Assembly (NCBI GenBank): GCA_030247855.1
Contig: JAPDRN010000001.1
Location: 744,001-808,000, forward strand
Reading direction: 5' to 3'
DNA: 64,000 nt
Source: Knufia peltigerae
Taxonomy: Eukaryota > Ascomycota > Eurotiomycetes > Chaetothyriales > Trichomeriaceae
Shown: positions 43,545 to 56,700 of the stretch, one piece after another
Numbering within the stretch: position 1 is the stretch's first letter
Layout: every line of letters starts with the position of its first letter
Translations under genes and position numbers: made by a program
The notes under the pieces: model-generated
Database searches by the model: none
The model's input: only the letters and a program-made list of their open reading frames with translations
Told to the model about the DNA's origin: nothing

Positions 43545-44816
43545 ATGTCTCCATCAAGTCGACGTGGGCCTTGGCTACCCGAGGAGGATGCCACGCTCCT
43601 GCGACTTGTGAAAACTCAGGGACCAAACAACTGGGTACGAATTTCTCAGCACATGCAACATCGATCTCCCAAACAGTGCAGAGAACGATATCACCAGAAC
43701 CTGAAACCCAGTCTGAACCACGAACCGATCTCTGCGCAGGAGGGAGAACTCATCGAAGGGCTGGTGAGAGATCTGGGCAAACGATGGGCTGAAATCGCTC
43801 GGCGGCTGGGGAATCGAAGTGACAATGCGGTCAAGAACTGGTGGAACGGCAGTATGAATCGACGCAAAAGACATTCGGTTCACCCGGGCGGTGGCGGCGG
43901 CGGCGGCAGCAGCAGCACATCTGGTGTCGGTTATCGCACTCATCCTATCCCAGCTTCAGGTTCTCCGAGGCAAATCTACCTAAGGCAACATGGCGTCGCT
44001 TCGACAAATATATACCACCGAGCCCGATACCCTCGAGAGCCACCGACCACGTCTTACGAAGAACGACCTTACATGTATGAGTTGGGGAGCAACTATGAAT
44101 CGCAAAGGCAGGAACAGGATCGGCTTTTCCATTCAGCTCAAATTCGCATCCAGCGACCGCTGGCTCATCCCCTACACTCACCAAACTCCCCTCCTCACAC
44201 CAATGTACCGAAGAGCATCCTTCTGCCTCACCCGTCCCATCACCAAGGAACGACTTTCGCACCTTCCCTGCCTAGATTTCAGTCCTGCCCTCCAGCTCCG
44301 TCAATACCTCGGACCGACTGGCACCACCTACCGCCTCTCACCCATCTCGAACCACCCATCCTATCTCCGGCAGCGACGGATGTTTCTCATACTTCCTCAA
44401 ACTGTCAACAAGCACCGTCTCTGGTGTCGGACAACCAGTCCAATTGTTCGATCTCGCCCAAAACCATCCCTTCGCCTCGACCTGGAATGCAGTCCTCGAA
44501 CACGTTGCCGGTACAATTGTGGTCCGAGATGCAGCAGCAGCGACCGTACAGCAGGGGAAGTTACCATCACGATGGCGGCGTCGGATCTGACCGAGCAGCA
44601 GTAGCAGAATACAAACAAGATCAGGGACATTTGGGAGCAGCAGCAGCAGCGTATCAAGCGGCGGCGCCGCTCTTGCCAGCTCTGGAACCTGCACCACACT
44701 ACTCTCTACACAGGCCGAGGTCGAGTCCATCGAGAGAAGATTCTACGGCTGGATCTGCCAGAGGTACTTTTACGGCAAAGGATACTCGGATGGACGTATC
44801 ACGTCTACTGGACTGA
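43545..44816 (+). CDS. flbD: FlbD-like R2R3 Myb transcription factor
   Basis: Nuclear regulator, 423 residues. In Aspergillus, FlbD promotes conidiophore development and also affects sexual development. Two Myb/SANT repeats lie at residues about 6-55 (RRGPWLPEEDATLLRLVKTQ, then GPNNWVRISQHM, then SPKQCRERYHQNLKP) and 57-107 (LGKRWAEIARRLGNRSDNAV, then KNWWNGSMNRRKR), close to the known FlbD arrangement. The rest is low-complexity: a poly-Gly run right after the Myb domain, Pro/Ser/His-rich middle, Gln and Ala runs near the end, and a final short TRMDVSRLLD. I start at 43545 (MSPSSRRGPW), parallel to FlbD; an in-frame ATG at 43518 would add nine residues. It sits alone between two 5 kb gene-free regions. 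Confidence 0.88.
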   Translation: MSPSSRRGPWLPEEDATLLRLVKTQGPNNWVRISQHMQHRSPKQCRERYHQNLKPSLNHEPISAQEGELIEGLVRDLGKRWAEIARRLGNRSDNAVKNWWNGSMNRRKRHSVHPGGGGGGGSSSTSGVGYRTHPIPASGSPRQIYLRQHGVASTNIYHRARYPREPPTTSYEERPYMYELGSNYESQRQEQDRLFHSAQIRIQRPLAHPLHSPNSPPHTNVPKSILLPHPSHHQGTTFAPSLPRFQSCPPAPSIPRTDWHHLPPLTHLEPPILSPAATDVSHTSSNCQQAPSLVSDNQSNCSISPKTIPSPRPGMQSSNTLPVQLWSEMQQQRPYSRGSYHHDGGVGSDRAAVAEYKQDQGHLGAAAAAYQAAAPLLPALEPAPHYSLHRPRSSPSREDSTAGSARGTFTAKDTRMDVSRLLD

Positions 44817-45111
44817 TTTTTCTTTTCACACACTCACGTCGAGACATCATTTTTATCTCGTGTTGTCGAACGTGAAAGCGTTGCTTTACCTTGGGCGTTA
44901 TTGAGCAGTCCTTGTTTAATTGTGGCTAAATGGGATGTCTCCCCTGATATGTTTAATGTTGTTGATGATACTGGAGGACTTTTCTTTTTGTTTTGATATG
45001 CCTTAATATATTGATGATACCCAGGGAAAAACCACTGGGTCAAGATTATAGGAGTTTTTGTTTTGAGAGATGAATGAGATATTTGTACAATAGCTTGAGC
45101 TTTCTACGAGA

Positions 45112-45131
45112 GGAAGAGAGAGAGAGAGAAG
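45112..45131. repeat. (GA)n microsatellite
   Basis: About nine GA dinucleotides in the flbD 3' flank. Confidence 0.85.
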
Positions 45132-45282
45132 AATAGGACCACGAAAATTGGATTTTGACGGCAACACAGCAAGGACATGACAAACAAACCCCCCATGCTA
45201 CCTACCTAATTGGCACACTCTTTTTGGGGGGTTTGAAGGACATGACTGGATTTTTACATTTGATGAAAATTGTTGTATTGAT

Positions 45283-45307
45283 GGAACGGAACGGAATGGA
45301 ATGGAAT
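45283..45307. repeat. (GGAAY)5 tandem pentamer
   Basis: Five consecutive GGAAC/GGAAT pentamers. Confidence 0.85.
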
Positions 45308-46069
45308 GCTCAAATCAAGATCCAAAACATCCCCTCGATGGTAACAACTAAGATGGCAATAGTAATCACGACCAAGTCTTTTTTGAACAACCGAAGAAAA
45401 GAGAGAAAATAAAAGGACCATGCATCGCTCAAGCATGTTTCTCGTACTCGCAAACAGACTTGTGAATGAATCCTTGCAAGGAAGGGTTAAGGCATTCCCC
45501 CGATCGGGGAGGGGTGGCTGAACGCACCTGATTTTCTCGGAACTCTTCGTCTGGCCAGACATTGTTTGAAATGTCAATCTGCACGTCAGGTCAATTACAG
45601 AAATATGTATCTCAAAAGATGGGGGTGTAGGCGGTGCACGCGAGACAGAAAGAGAGAGATGCCGCCTCTCCCCCGAGTAGATGAGTTGAGTTGAACTTGA
45701 CATGAACGACAAGACAAACTCACCCATAAACTCACCTGACGGTCGGCAACAAAGCCTAGGAAATCTCGATACAGGGTACATTAGAATTTAGAAACAAGGG
45801 GGAGGGGGGGGGAGGGAGGTAAGACTCCATCCGGAATCTCCGGTATCCTTCGTTGTATTGTAAAGGTGTCGCTAATACCTCGACCCCGCCGGTGGTGGTC
45901 CACGTCCCACGCGCGTGTGCACACGGTAAAAAAAACCGAGCAGAGGGTTATTGTTTGCGAGAGTGACAGAAGCCCTTGTGAGTGCAAAAAGTGTGTGGAT
46001 CAGGCGAAGTCTTTTTTTTCCGAAGCAAAAAACGGTCAGCGATGAAGACTCCAGTCATGCCAAATCAGT

Positions 46070-46084
46070 CACACACACACACAC
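46070..46084. repeat. (CA)n microsatellite
   Basis: Seven to eight CA dinucleotides. Confidence 0.85.
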
Positions 46085-47535
46085 GCAAAGAAACAGAACC
46101 AGGGATTATTAATCTTGATGACGGCGTGACTTTTAGGACTTGAAAGAACCCAGATCGTAAAACCCTAGCATCTCACGGTCGTACAAGTCTGTCTGTATGT
46201 ATGTATGTACGGGACTTTCAAGATATACAACATGTAACAACGGCGGGGTGGGGGGGGAGGGGGGGAGCGCCGTTGAGTGAAAATCTCGGGATTTGCGATC
46301 TCACAAGTTGTACAACAGCGTGGAGGAGTCTTGAGTCTTGCACTGTCACTCGTCTTTGGCAACCAGTCAAAGGTCTAGGATTCGATCTACTAAAAATGGT
46401 GATCCCGGGAACAGGACGAGTTGGTACGGAGATTCAAAAGATTCACAGATTGAGACACGCACACGCACCTCGTGTCACCTAACCTAACCTAACCTATCCA
46501 CCCCCTCGGAGAACTCTAGTCATGAGATTTATCTGGCGACACCACCTTCCCATTTCTATATGTGTGTTCCGAGATCAATTCTCGTGATTGAACCAGATCT
46601 CTCTACTTGTGGGCTTCCGTGGAGAAGAAAAGAGGTCCACCAATCCCCCCCCCCTCCCGTGGTGTCTCGATCCAAGATGGATATTAGTTTGACACGGGCG
46701 AGGGGGGCAGATATGGAGATGGGATATGGAGACTTGTTAGCGGTTTGGGTAAAATCGACCAACATACGGAGTACATACAGTAAAAAGTACATCCTGACGT
46801 GACGTGACGTCTTTGACTCTGGCTCAGTCGGGCTTTTGAGACCTACACATCAACCCGTAAGAGAGATAGTATGTGGGTGTGTGTGACAGTATTCGCAGTT
46901 ATCCTCTTTGATGATGGGGCGGCGGGGGCTGCGAAATAAGCACAAGATATGTATCCATCAGATGATATATTTGGTCCGGATCTAAACCCTACAATAGGAG
47001 AAGAGTTGGGAAAAGGGGGGGGGGGGGGCAAGAGTTACAGACCCTGCGTGTCGACTGTCTGGGCTTGACAACTGACTTGTGGTTCTCGTGAATCACCGTT
47101 ATCTAGGACTCTTTCTTGACAGTGGTGTACAATCACACACCACCACAGCCATGCCTTTTGACGCGCGTGCGCGCGCGAGAGAGGGAGAAGGGTTAAAGGT
47201 GATGGAGGAGGTGGAGATATCACCCAGACAGAAAACCTATCTCGATCACGAGGATTGGCTCGTTGGGGCGCAAAGCGTTGATCGTGAACATGAACCCTGG
47301 AAAGAAAGAATTCCAAGATCTGTCTCCCGTTGACAGCGCCCAGATTCCCCTGGCACCTGTTGTAGGACGGTGGTTCGTTCGCCAATCTCGGCATCATCTT
47401 CTCTCAAAAGGGGAATCAAAGAGGAGATCTACAATACTACTTCGTACCCTTTTGTGAGCCTTGAACCCATCATTGATGGCCAGAGCCATTATATGTATGT
47501 ATGTATGTACTTGATTTGAGGAATGATTGATTTTT

Positions 47536-47572
47536 CCTCCTCCTCCTCCTCCTCCTCCTCCTCCTCCTCCTC
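47536..47572. repeat. (TCC)12 microsatellite
   Basis: About twelve uninterrupted CCT/TCC trinucleotides, the longest perfect simple repeat in the window. A (TGTA)n tract lies just upstream (about 47493-47509). Confidence 0.9.
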
Positions 47573-47840
47573 GGGTGGCCGGACAAAAACAAGCAACGCC
47601 TGAGAAACTCAACCACCGCTCTACAAGAGTTCTATGATCACTTATGAAGGTTTCGCCTGAATTTAAGATCATCAGTCGATCACCTCGCTTTGTGATCCCA
47701 AAGACCCGGTGTTTTTTAAGATCGACCCCACAAACAGTAGATCTCACACAACAAGATCCGATCAACGAGTACGAGAATAAAATGTTACACGACATGATAT
47801 AATCAAGGTAAAAATACTGTAATTAATAGTCAAGAGTGAA

Positions 47841-47872
47841 TCATCATCATCATCGTCGTCGTCGTCGTCGTC
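47841..47872. repeat. (TCA)4-5(TCG)6 compound microsatellite
   Basis: A TCA run passes directly into a TCG run. Confidence 0.88.
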
Positions 47873-50198
47873 AATGTCGGGTGTCAATTACTCCGGATAG
47901 CCGACTGGTTTCCCACAATCCCAATGCGGACCAAAGAAATGTACAATACATACGGTAGTTTTCTTTTTTCTCGCCAATCTACCTCCCGCTCGTTTCGACG
48001 TGGTGACAGATGAAAAGACTTTTGCACTATACCTACAATAGGTAGAGGGAGGTTTGCTAACGGTCTACAAGTATTGTATGTACAATAAATACGGGTAAGT
48101 GGGTTGCTATGTCCTGTGCACCAGTCTGTGCTCGACAGGGAGACCAATAGATACCAATGGGACAGACTTCCTTTTTTCTTTTGCCTTTTTACCGACGGAT
48201 CGGAAAAGGGTCTTTGCTTGACGGGGGTCTTTACCCATTGCAGATATCGTCAAGTGCCAGTGAGATCCATTCAAAAACTCTTATCATCATCATCGTCACG
48301 GATCATCATTTCGGACCGTTGAACGAGACGAGTAGTTAGTACTGTACTCCGTTTCTGGAACTCACTCGTACGAGGTGGTTGTGTCCTATGAGACCCGGAT
48401 CATCAACAACAACAAACAACAACCCCTTGTACGGAACGGAGTACGATCGAAAAGAAAACCAGCCCCCAAGACCAGATCTCAACCTTGATTTCCACGTACA
48501 TGCACGCCAGGTGAACCTCAGCCGAAACGTCCAGGGTAGGGAGGGGGCCTAATACGAGTACGAGTAATGATACTCACTCGCTGATCTCGAACACTGCGTA
48601 ATTGCATCTTGGTATCATCCGCATCTTACGTCTCCGTGGAGGATCTAGTACTACAACAACCCCCCGAACGGGTTTTGAGATCTCGCTTTGGACTGCCCCC
48701 TTGTGCACCGAACACACAAACCGACGATTCCAGATCCAAGTCTTTTTTTTCTTCTTTTGAAAAAAAAACCCCCTTTTACCGAGACGTACCGTACCGTGCA
48801 AAAACATCAATCCACGACGGGCCCCCGTGCGCGGAGCCCTGCCATTTCATTCATCATTAGGCTTCTGACTTCAGCTTCGTTTGAAACGGGGGGGTTTTTC
48901 TTTTTCCAAATCATCATGAATGACGGCAACGATTTGGGACCGGAATCACGTACCTGTTGTAGGTAAGATTGCTTTGGGTAGGTAGTCAGTCCCTCGGCCG
49001 TCATCGTTACTACCAGTTACTCAACTTCGACACCCGGGCCCCCTCCCCCTCGTCGTCTACCTTGTCGGCCTCGTTTGAGCTCCGGGTACACTTACTCACA
49101 TTGCCTCGCTGAAGGAATTTCGCAACGACATGCTCGATTTGGTCTTCTCCATGCATACCCAACGCATGCAAGGTGATGGGGTCATCACACTCGGGCTGCA
49201 AGCTCAGCGTTTCCCGGCCCCAAAGATCAAGCCTGGAGCCCTGAGTCAGGGCTGTCTGGCAAGGGGCCGCATCATTAGGCAGCTTTGCGGCCCAAGCTGT
49301 TTGAAACATTTTTGGAGGCTTTGGAAGGCTTAAGCCACCCCATGCACGTTAGCCGAACTTCTCGCTTGTTGGGCGGACCCGTGGGCCTCTCGTGTTCGGA
49401 TGTCTTTCCGAGGTATGGTCGTTGTTTGTCTTTTTGGGCAGCTCATGAAGTGTCAATAACACATCTCAGCTGAAAGAACAGCGATCTCGGCAAACTATCG
49501 GGCCGGTATTTGTCTTCTCGTCTGGAAAAATTTTCGGATATTATTGTTGTTGTTGCGTTCAAGACCCAGTCAACGGGGGATTGAGGCTGTGGGACTGTAC
49601 ACAAGTGATTTCCCCCTGACAACATGGTTATGATGGCGTATGATATGACCCTGTCTGTGGCATGTCACTCGTCGGTCAATCAAGAGCCAAAGGGTAGGTA
49701 CTAGAAGACGGGTCATTGTTGATTGCTTCATGTCATGTTACGAATCAGGATACTTGCTGATATGTCGTCTCGCTCTGGAGAGCTGCTGCTGCTGCTGATA
49801 ATAACAAGGGTGTCCATAGAGTGTTGACATCCGAACGACTAGAGAAAAGGAACCATGCAGAATTGACAGAGACAGGTACATACTACGTAGTGTGTAAGAC
49901 GTTGTTCCTACTCCCGTATGCAAGTCAGATTCGAGGCCTGAGGCACCAATGGTAGCATATCTATCCTCAAGATCAAGATCATCATCATCATAATACCATG
50001 CTTGTCCATGTCCATGTCCATTGTATTGTTGTCATCCTAGAAGACTCAACTAAGCCCGCAAGTGTTTCCGTCCTTGAAAGAGAGATGACACATCGAGATC
50101 TCCTTGTTCGCTTCTCTCCCTTCACCAAAGGTACTTGTAGTCATACCAAAAGATCAATCCCCCCTTTGGAAACCAAGCAGTAGATCATCCACACCAAA

Positions 50199-52052
50199 TC
50201 AAACCTTGTCAGTAGCATCTTCCACAGTCTCAACGACGGCAGAACCAGCTCTCTTGTTATCCCCGACCATTTCCGTGTGGGCAAGTTCCCTCGCCCTCTC
50301 GGAACTGACACATTGATAACTCTTGAACTTGCTGACGGGGACACGGTTCTGGAACAACTCGTCCAGTTCTTCGAGAGATCGATCCTTCATTTCAGGGAGC
50401 ATGAACCAGAAAAAGACTGTTTTTCGAGCAAACGAATTAGTACAGGGTCAATTGGAAACTCCCTGAGAGAACGACCGGAGCGAGGAGAAAACTCACTAAA
50501 CACGCAAGCGTTCGATCCAGCCCAGACATAGGCATATTTGGCTCCCCAATTGAGTTGAGCGGGATTGATAAAGTATGGTGCGGTATATGATGTGAGCCCT
50601 AGAAGGAATGTCAGTCAATTGGTCACATGTATACACCCACACTCTTTCTGAAACCCACAATTGAAAAAATAATTCACACCCGTACACACACCAATGGTCA
50701 AAACTCTCAGTCTTGAACTGACCACTTCGGTAGCCACGGGCCAGCTGAGAGTCCCCGAAAACCCATTGTAGAAGAACCCGTAGAGAACCATGAAAGCCAC
50801 AATGGCCGTTCCCGCAGGGTGTGACGTTCCTCCAGTCGTGTACGCGATACCAATGACGAGCATGCAGAGTGAAGCCATAGCAGACCCAAAGAGCATGGAC
50901 GTCCGACGTCCAATGACCTTTGTGGTGAAATATAATCCCACGAGCACACCTGCGAAACTACCACATGTTGAGATGATGGAGGCTTGGAATGGCTTGTCGA
51001 TACCGGCTATCTGGAAGAAGAAGGTCTGGGAAACATCACCAGATCAGCCGACGTCCTCTCTTTCGTACGACGCCCACCACGTTCACAAGTGACGAGAACT
51101 TACCCCGTATCCAATAATGAGCCACAGTCCAGCTCCGGCATGAGAAAGAATGGTTCCAAAGCAGATGATGGTTCGCCGTAGGTCCGTACCCTTGAATATG
51201 TCAAAGACGGACGAGGAGGATGCCAACTCCTTTTCTTCCTCGATACCACGGGCCATTTCGAGATATTCTTCCTCGAGGAATTCCGGCTGCAGGGAATTCC
51301 CTCGAAGACGTTCAAGAGCTCGTTTCGCCTGCTCGGGCTTGTTATGAACAAGGAGCCATCTTCAGATGATTAATCAGCTTTTGAGGTCGTGGCAAGTCAA
51401 AACAAACTTACCGGGGTGATTCTGGAACAAAAAACATAAAGATGCTCAAAAGTCCAGGGACGGCGAACAGCGATGCCAGAGGAATCTGATAGCAGAGCTT
51501 GTCCAAATGCTCCTTGGAGTAGTTGTCGGCGACAGCACCCAAGACGCTGCCAATGTTGACCCAGACACCAAAAAAAGAGACCAAGAGACCTCGCAAATGT
51601 GCAGGGGCTACCTCGGCGACATAGACGTTGGCAAAGGTGATGAAGTATCCATTGGCCAGACCGATCAATATACGACCGGCGTAGAGGCCGGCAAGCGACG
51701 TGGTTCCGACCTGAATTCCGGCCGCGATAAAGTTGATGCCGCTGGCCACCCAGATACCCATGCGCCGACCGAAATATTTGGCGAACGGTGCGGTGACAAA
51801 GACTCCGATGATTGTGCCGACGTTGATAAAGGAAGTCATCAGCTGTTGAACTTGTGTGCTGATACTCCAACCTATCTCGGACTCTGGGTTGCGGTAGCCG
51901 AAGATTTGTAGGAAGCCCACCATACTCTGGAAGCCACCGACCGAAGCTGTGTCAAAGCCATACTGACAGTTGGCCAGGGAAACGGCGAGACAGATGAGGA
52001 CGCATTTCCAATTGTCCTTGAGAGGCGTGGAGCGCTCCTTACTGATACCCAT
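50199..52052 (-). CDS. MFS sugar-porter family transporter (hexose/maltose-like)
   Basis: Plasma-membrane sugar transporter of 527 residues and about 12 spans. Five exons, 51412-52052, 51104-51359, 50659-51025, 50497-50598 and 50199-50416, join in phase. Marks: CQYGFDTASVGGFQSM in span 1, FGRRMGIW, VAEVAPAHLRGLLVSFF, VPESPRWLLVHNKPEQAKR (split by intron 1), TKVIGRRTSML, and at the end NWLTSYTAPYFINPAQLNWG and FFWFMLPEMKDRSLEELDEL, a typical sugar-porter end. It is not closely similar to the first transporter, so this is not a local duplication. No partner enzyme lies beside it. The substrate cannot be read from sequence. Confidence 0.92.
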
Positions 52053-53767
52053 CGCTACGATGCTGGGTATTGGGTTCCCTTTTCAATATCTGAAAGAGAC
52101 GAGAGCGAAAAATAACACTCTGTTCAGATTCAGAAGAAGTACTTGGACTCGTCGGCTGGAAAATCGAAAAAGACTCCCGGCGGAGAAGGAGAACGGTGAT
52201 GGCTCCAGCCTGATATATCAGATCTCTCTCCTTTTGCCATGGGGACCTCGCATCCCCAAGATCCCTCCATCTTCCCCGCAAGATGGGGCGGACCTGTGGG
52301 AGCAATCTCTGTATGTACTGTACCTTTTTTGCGGAGTGGTGAGCATTAGATCTTGGGGAGAGCAAAATAACTGTCGCCAGCCCTCTGTTTGGTGCAGCAA
52401 GCTACTAGGTGGCATACCTTGGTATTGCTTGGCCCTGGGGCAGGGGCGGAGAATGATAGAAGCTCTCATTCGTCCAAGGGTCCAACATACCAGGCTGAGT
52501 GGGCAAGCATCTCCCCTAGCCGTGTGTATAGCGATATGCCGATGTTTGCCAAGGGGGCGTCAACAAGCTCGACAAGTTGCTAACTTGCCGCATCAACCGA
52601 AATGCTTACCCTAAAGCCCCCTTGGCAGCTTGGCTTCAACAATGGGCCAAAACCACTGCCCTGGTTAGGTAGTGTTGTACTCCGTAAAGACTGGTGAACA
52701 GCCCCGCAAGATATGTTTAATAGATAACTTCGCTTCCTGGGGTATCTTTGACGGACATTCATCAATGACCGACCGGACTCTTGGACCAGCCTTGATGGGT
52801 ATAGCTTTTGTCTTGTCATGGCTCGATAGAACGAATGAGGTTTGTTGTAATACCTAAAGCGTTCGTACGGATATGGAGTTGAGATTGGAGATCCCGAAGT
52901 TGTCACATACTTGATACCGAGGATAGAGTGACAGACAGAAGATGGTCAATATCGGTACACAATGTGGGAGAATGGTACAATGTAAAGGGAATAAATACAC
53001 CAAAAGTCGTGCCAAGAATAGGACTCTCTACAAGTCAGAATACGAGTACGAGTACGAGTATTCATGTTGTGAGAAAATGAAGAAGAAATAAAACCGTAGC
53101 TCGGATCAGATCTTATCAATTCGAAGAAAAAAACCCTCATCAGCCTCTCTACATGGGCTGTTGTTGTTTCACATAGGTACCCCGTAGGTACGTATACAAC
53201 AAAAGATCTAAGTGGAATAAGAAGCCACATACTCCGTATATCAATCATCAAGGAGAAAAAAGCCGTTGTGCCCATCCACATACAAGGTCCAACCCCAGTC
53301 CATCCCTGTCCACAAACAAATCAACTTGTGCCGAGTTCCACCACATGTGCCGTGGAAGCGAAGGGTGGGATCCTCCCACAAAAAATAGTAACCGAATCAA
53401 ATTCAATTCCTTCCAAAAAATCGGTACACGAGATGATCATCTTCGTACCTCGCTGCCTCGCTCGCTTGCTATCGACCCTGTCCCTTAAAACAAAAAAAGA
53501 ATTGCTCTTGCCCAGTTAGCTCCCAGTCATAAAATTCAACTTTTTCTTTGCCTGTCCCAGTTCCTATCAAGGAGGGAGTTCCCATTTCGTCGGGTAAACC
53601 TGTAGGTTGGTATCAATCAACTGTAAATTTCGTTTCGTTCGTGATTTCATCAAGGTCGTCGTCCAACAGAACTCCGTCAATAATTTCCACGTACATAAAA
53701 TGCTCGTGGTAGCAGTATGTTTTGTGCATTGCCAGAGCAGATTATGCTGACATGCTCTCAGCTCGAC
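52053..53767. other. Intergenic region
   Basis: About 1.7 kb: 5' flank of the transporter and 3' flank of the O-GlcNAc transferase. It has exact TACTCCGTA copies at 52678-52686 and 53230-53238, and a (TACGAG)3 run near 53040-53060. No credible exon was seen. Confidence 0.55.
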
Positions 53768-56700
53768 TCATAACCAGATGTCTCCTCCTTCCCCTTTCTC
53801 CCACTTTTCCCACGCTGACCAGTACGCAACCTCCAGGTCTCTGACCCAGCGTTGCGTGTCAAAAAGCCGACTGGACCATCGACCTTCCCACAACATTCGT
53901 CGATAATCCATCAGACGGCCTTTCCCACGACCCTTCAGACGGCCACCTGATTCTTGTGAGGGGTATTTCAGCCCTCGAGCAAGCTCGATGGCAGTATTGA
54001 CATACGCCTTCTCGCTTTGGACAAGCAGCTCGCGTCGAGCATCTTCACCTGCGCGTCCATCTGGCAGGGCGCTTGCAACGATACTCCCAGCCATGCGGCT
54101 GCACATCTTGTACTTCCACTTCCCCCACGTCACAATCGGAGTACCAGACCATACCACATCGGCGGCTGTGGTGTGTGCGTTGCATTCCGGCGTGTCGAGG
54201 AACAAGTCCACCACAGACGCGCGTGTGATGTGTGCGCCTTTGGCAGCAACGTCCGTGAAGATGACCCTCCTGGCGACGTCTGGATCCGCCCATTCTCGCG
54301 CATACTTCAAAAGGTTTTGCTCTCCCAGGTCGGGGAAACGCAGTAACCAGAGGATGGCATTCGGCACCACTTTCAAGATTTGCAGCCATGATTCAAACGT
54401 TGCGGGATCGATTTTGTACAACTGGTTGAAGTTACCAAGAATCACCGCCGTGTCAGAAAGAGTCGGGAATAACTCTTTTCTCAACTTCCAGCGAGTTTCT
54501 TGTTCTTCCTCCCAAGCAGTCTGACGCTTCAACGGGTCTTTGAAGTTCGGCGGTCCTTTGTTTACGTCTGGTGCGCTCTGTTTGTGGTCCACGCAGAAAA
54601 ATGTGTCACGTGCAAAGATGACATTCTCTGCGTACACCCAATCTTCCATGTCTTCGACCAAGGCATCAGGTCGGAGGCGATCTTCAATGTCCACATTCCG
54701 TCTCCATGGGGAGAGGGTATCGGGTGGCACAGAGATTGTATCGGCAAAGACATAATCGCACCATTCAGCACCCAAAGTCCCCGCGAAACCCATGAAAGAC
54801 ATATGGATAGGCGCAGGCCGAGCTGCGAAAACTTCATTGCGTGCACCTCGGGTATAACCATTCAGGTTCACCAGTACGTGTACATTGTCCTTGACAATCT
54901 GATGCACAAGCCGCTCAACACCCCACGACGAAGCATCGTGGAATACGGGAGCCTCACGTTCAATTTGCTGCCGATGAATCGAGCCATCCGAGGCCGTTGT
55001 TGCATAGCAAATGGCTCGGACTTTGGTTGGATTGTGCAGCCCAAAGACCGATTGCATCAAATGTGCCAATGGATGATTGTTGAAGTCCGAGCTGACATAG
55101 CCAACGTTGAGGTGAGGGTCTGGGGGTGCCGGTGGCGGAAACACAGTAGCTGGAAGCCATGCAGAGCGAAGTGTGCACACTGAGATTCGAAGTGCATTCC
55201 GCTGTGATATCTGTCTAATTTGTTTCGCCGACAGAGGTGCGGTGAAGGTATGGAATGGAAGGACAGTCGGCGCCGAGGGTGGTGAGAGCGTGTTTGGGAG
55301 AAGAGGCCGCGAGTATTTTCGTGCCGGGTATTCTTTGCGCTTGATATATCGATCCTGGTACCACTGCCAGCCAATGTAGCGAATCGCCCGTTCGATCAAG
55401 CGTACTATCCTCGAACCTTCCCATTTCTGTCCTGACCAGCTGCGTAGTGCCTGTTGCAAGATTTCGATGGCCGGCTCTCGTATGTTGTCGTGGGAGTCAA
55501 GCTTATGCAGGGAGAGTTGTGCTGAAAGCGATTCGACGACTTTCGAGGTGAGCGTGCCACATCCCCAAAGCTCACCTTCCTTGAGCTGCTTCTCGACAAT
55601 TTGGACAACACGATTGATCCATCCGTACGGCCGGTACGGTGCGTGCTTCATGCCATCCTCGTCAACATGAAGGCGGTCGCGCAGCTTATCATAAGCACAA
55701 ATGCCGCCACGGCCATGCCAGCTGCATACTGAATTTAAAGCTGTGGCAAGACCGCAAACAGCTTCCGCAAAATCGGGGTTGGCGCCCACTGCACGCTTGT
55801 AGTAGACAATGGCATCCGCCACCCGACCTTGGTCTTTCACTGCGTTGGCGAGGTTTGCCAATGCGATATCAAAGCTGCCATCACAACTGACTGCACGCTC
55901 ATACATCTTGATGGCGGCGCTAAGTTGACCAATGTCTTTGAGGAGACTGCCCAGGTTGGTGAACAAGTGAGCATGCTTCTGGTCGATGTTGAGACCATAG
56001 TTGTAGTACATCAGTGCCAAAGAGATTCCACTGCCAGCACTGACTCCGGGAATGTTCGAAATTTGGGAGAAGTGCGACTCAGCCAGATGAGCGGGGTGAA
56101 CGCTCTGTTGCACTCCTGCGAGCAGGATGCCGACATTATTGGCCGTCGAAGGACTGCGCTGCAGAGATAAAGAAAGATAGTACAGAGCAAGAATTTCCCT
56201 GGTACTCGGTGACTTCAAAGTCCCGATGTCTGTCGCGATGGACATCCCATCTTGGTAGATCTTTGCAAGTGATAACAGCGAGTTGCTTGTCGTAGACACG
56301 GCCGCTTGGACCGCGAAGGGAGGAGTGACGTGCTCAAGGCCGGGAAGATCACCATCTGGAGGGAACATGTTCCTAGCAGTGGCCTCGGCGTGTTCAGGAG
56401 CCAGCAGGATTGGTTCTTTGCCATCCAGCTTTGATCGAACATACTCAGGGTCTCTGATATTGCGTAGGCAAGCTCTTAAGATATTGTTTATCAGACCCTT
56501 GATGCCCTGCTTCCGGTGTCCTGTAGAGATAAGAACTGCATCCTCGAAAGCAGCAGCCGCGCCATGATTGTTTCCCAGAGCATATAGCATGTTCCCTTTT
56601 GCGTGAATGAGCGCCAAAATCCGACCATTGTCTGCTCCAGGAATAGCAAAACCGCTTGATCCGAATCCAGGTAACAAAGTCTCGGACCCAGATCCAAAAG

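Larger units (their letters stand above)
44817..50198. other. Gene desert rich in microsatellites downstream of flbD
   Basis: About 5.4 kb without recognisable coding sequence. Simple repeats are unusually frequent: GA, GGAA[T/C], CA, TGTA, TCC, TCA/TCG, long G runs (46253-46265, 47015-47028), a (CCTAA)3 tract near 46485 and alternating GCGCGC near 47160-47180. There is one TACGGAGTA at 46765. ORFs in it have no domain and run through repeats. The possible content is untranslated or non-coding RNA and regulatory DNA. Confidence 0.6.

Noticed and set aside
45254..45781. 175-codon minus-strand ORF in the flbD downstream desert
   Set aside because: Runs through the GGAAY repeat, has no domain and lacks an intron/exon context.
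47536..47872. Possible CRISPR-like or structured repeat array
   Set aside because: These are simple trinucleotide microsatellites without spacers in a eukaryotic genome.
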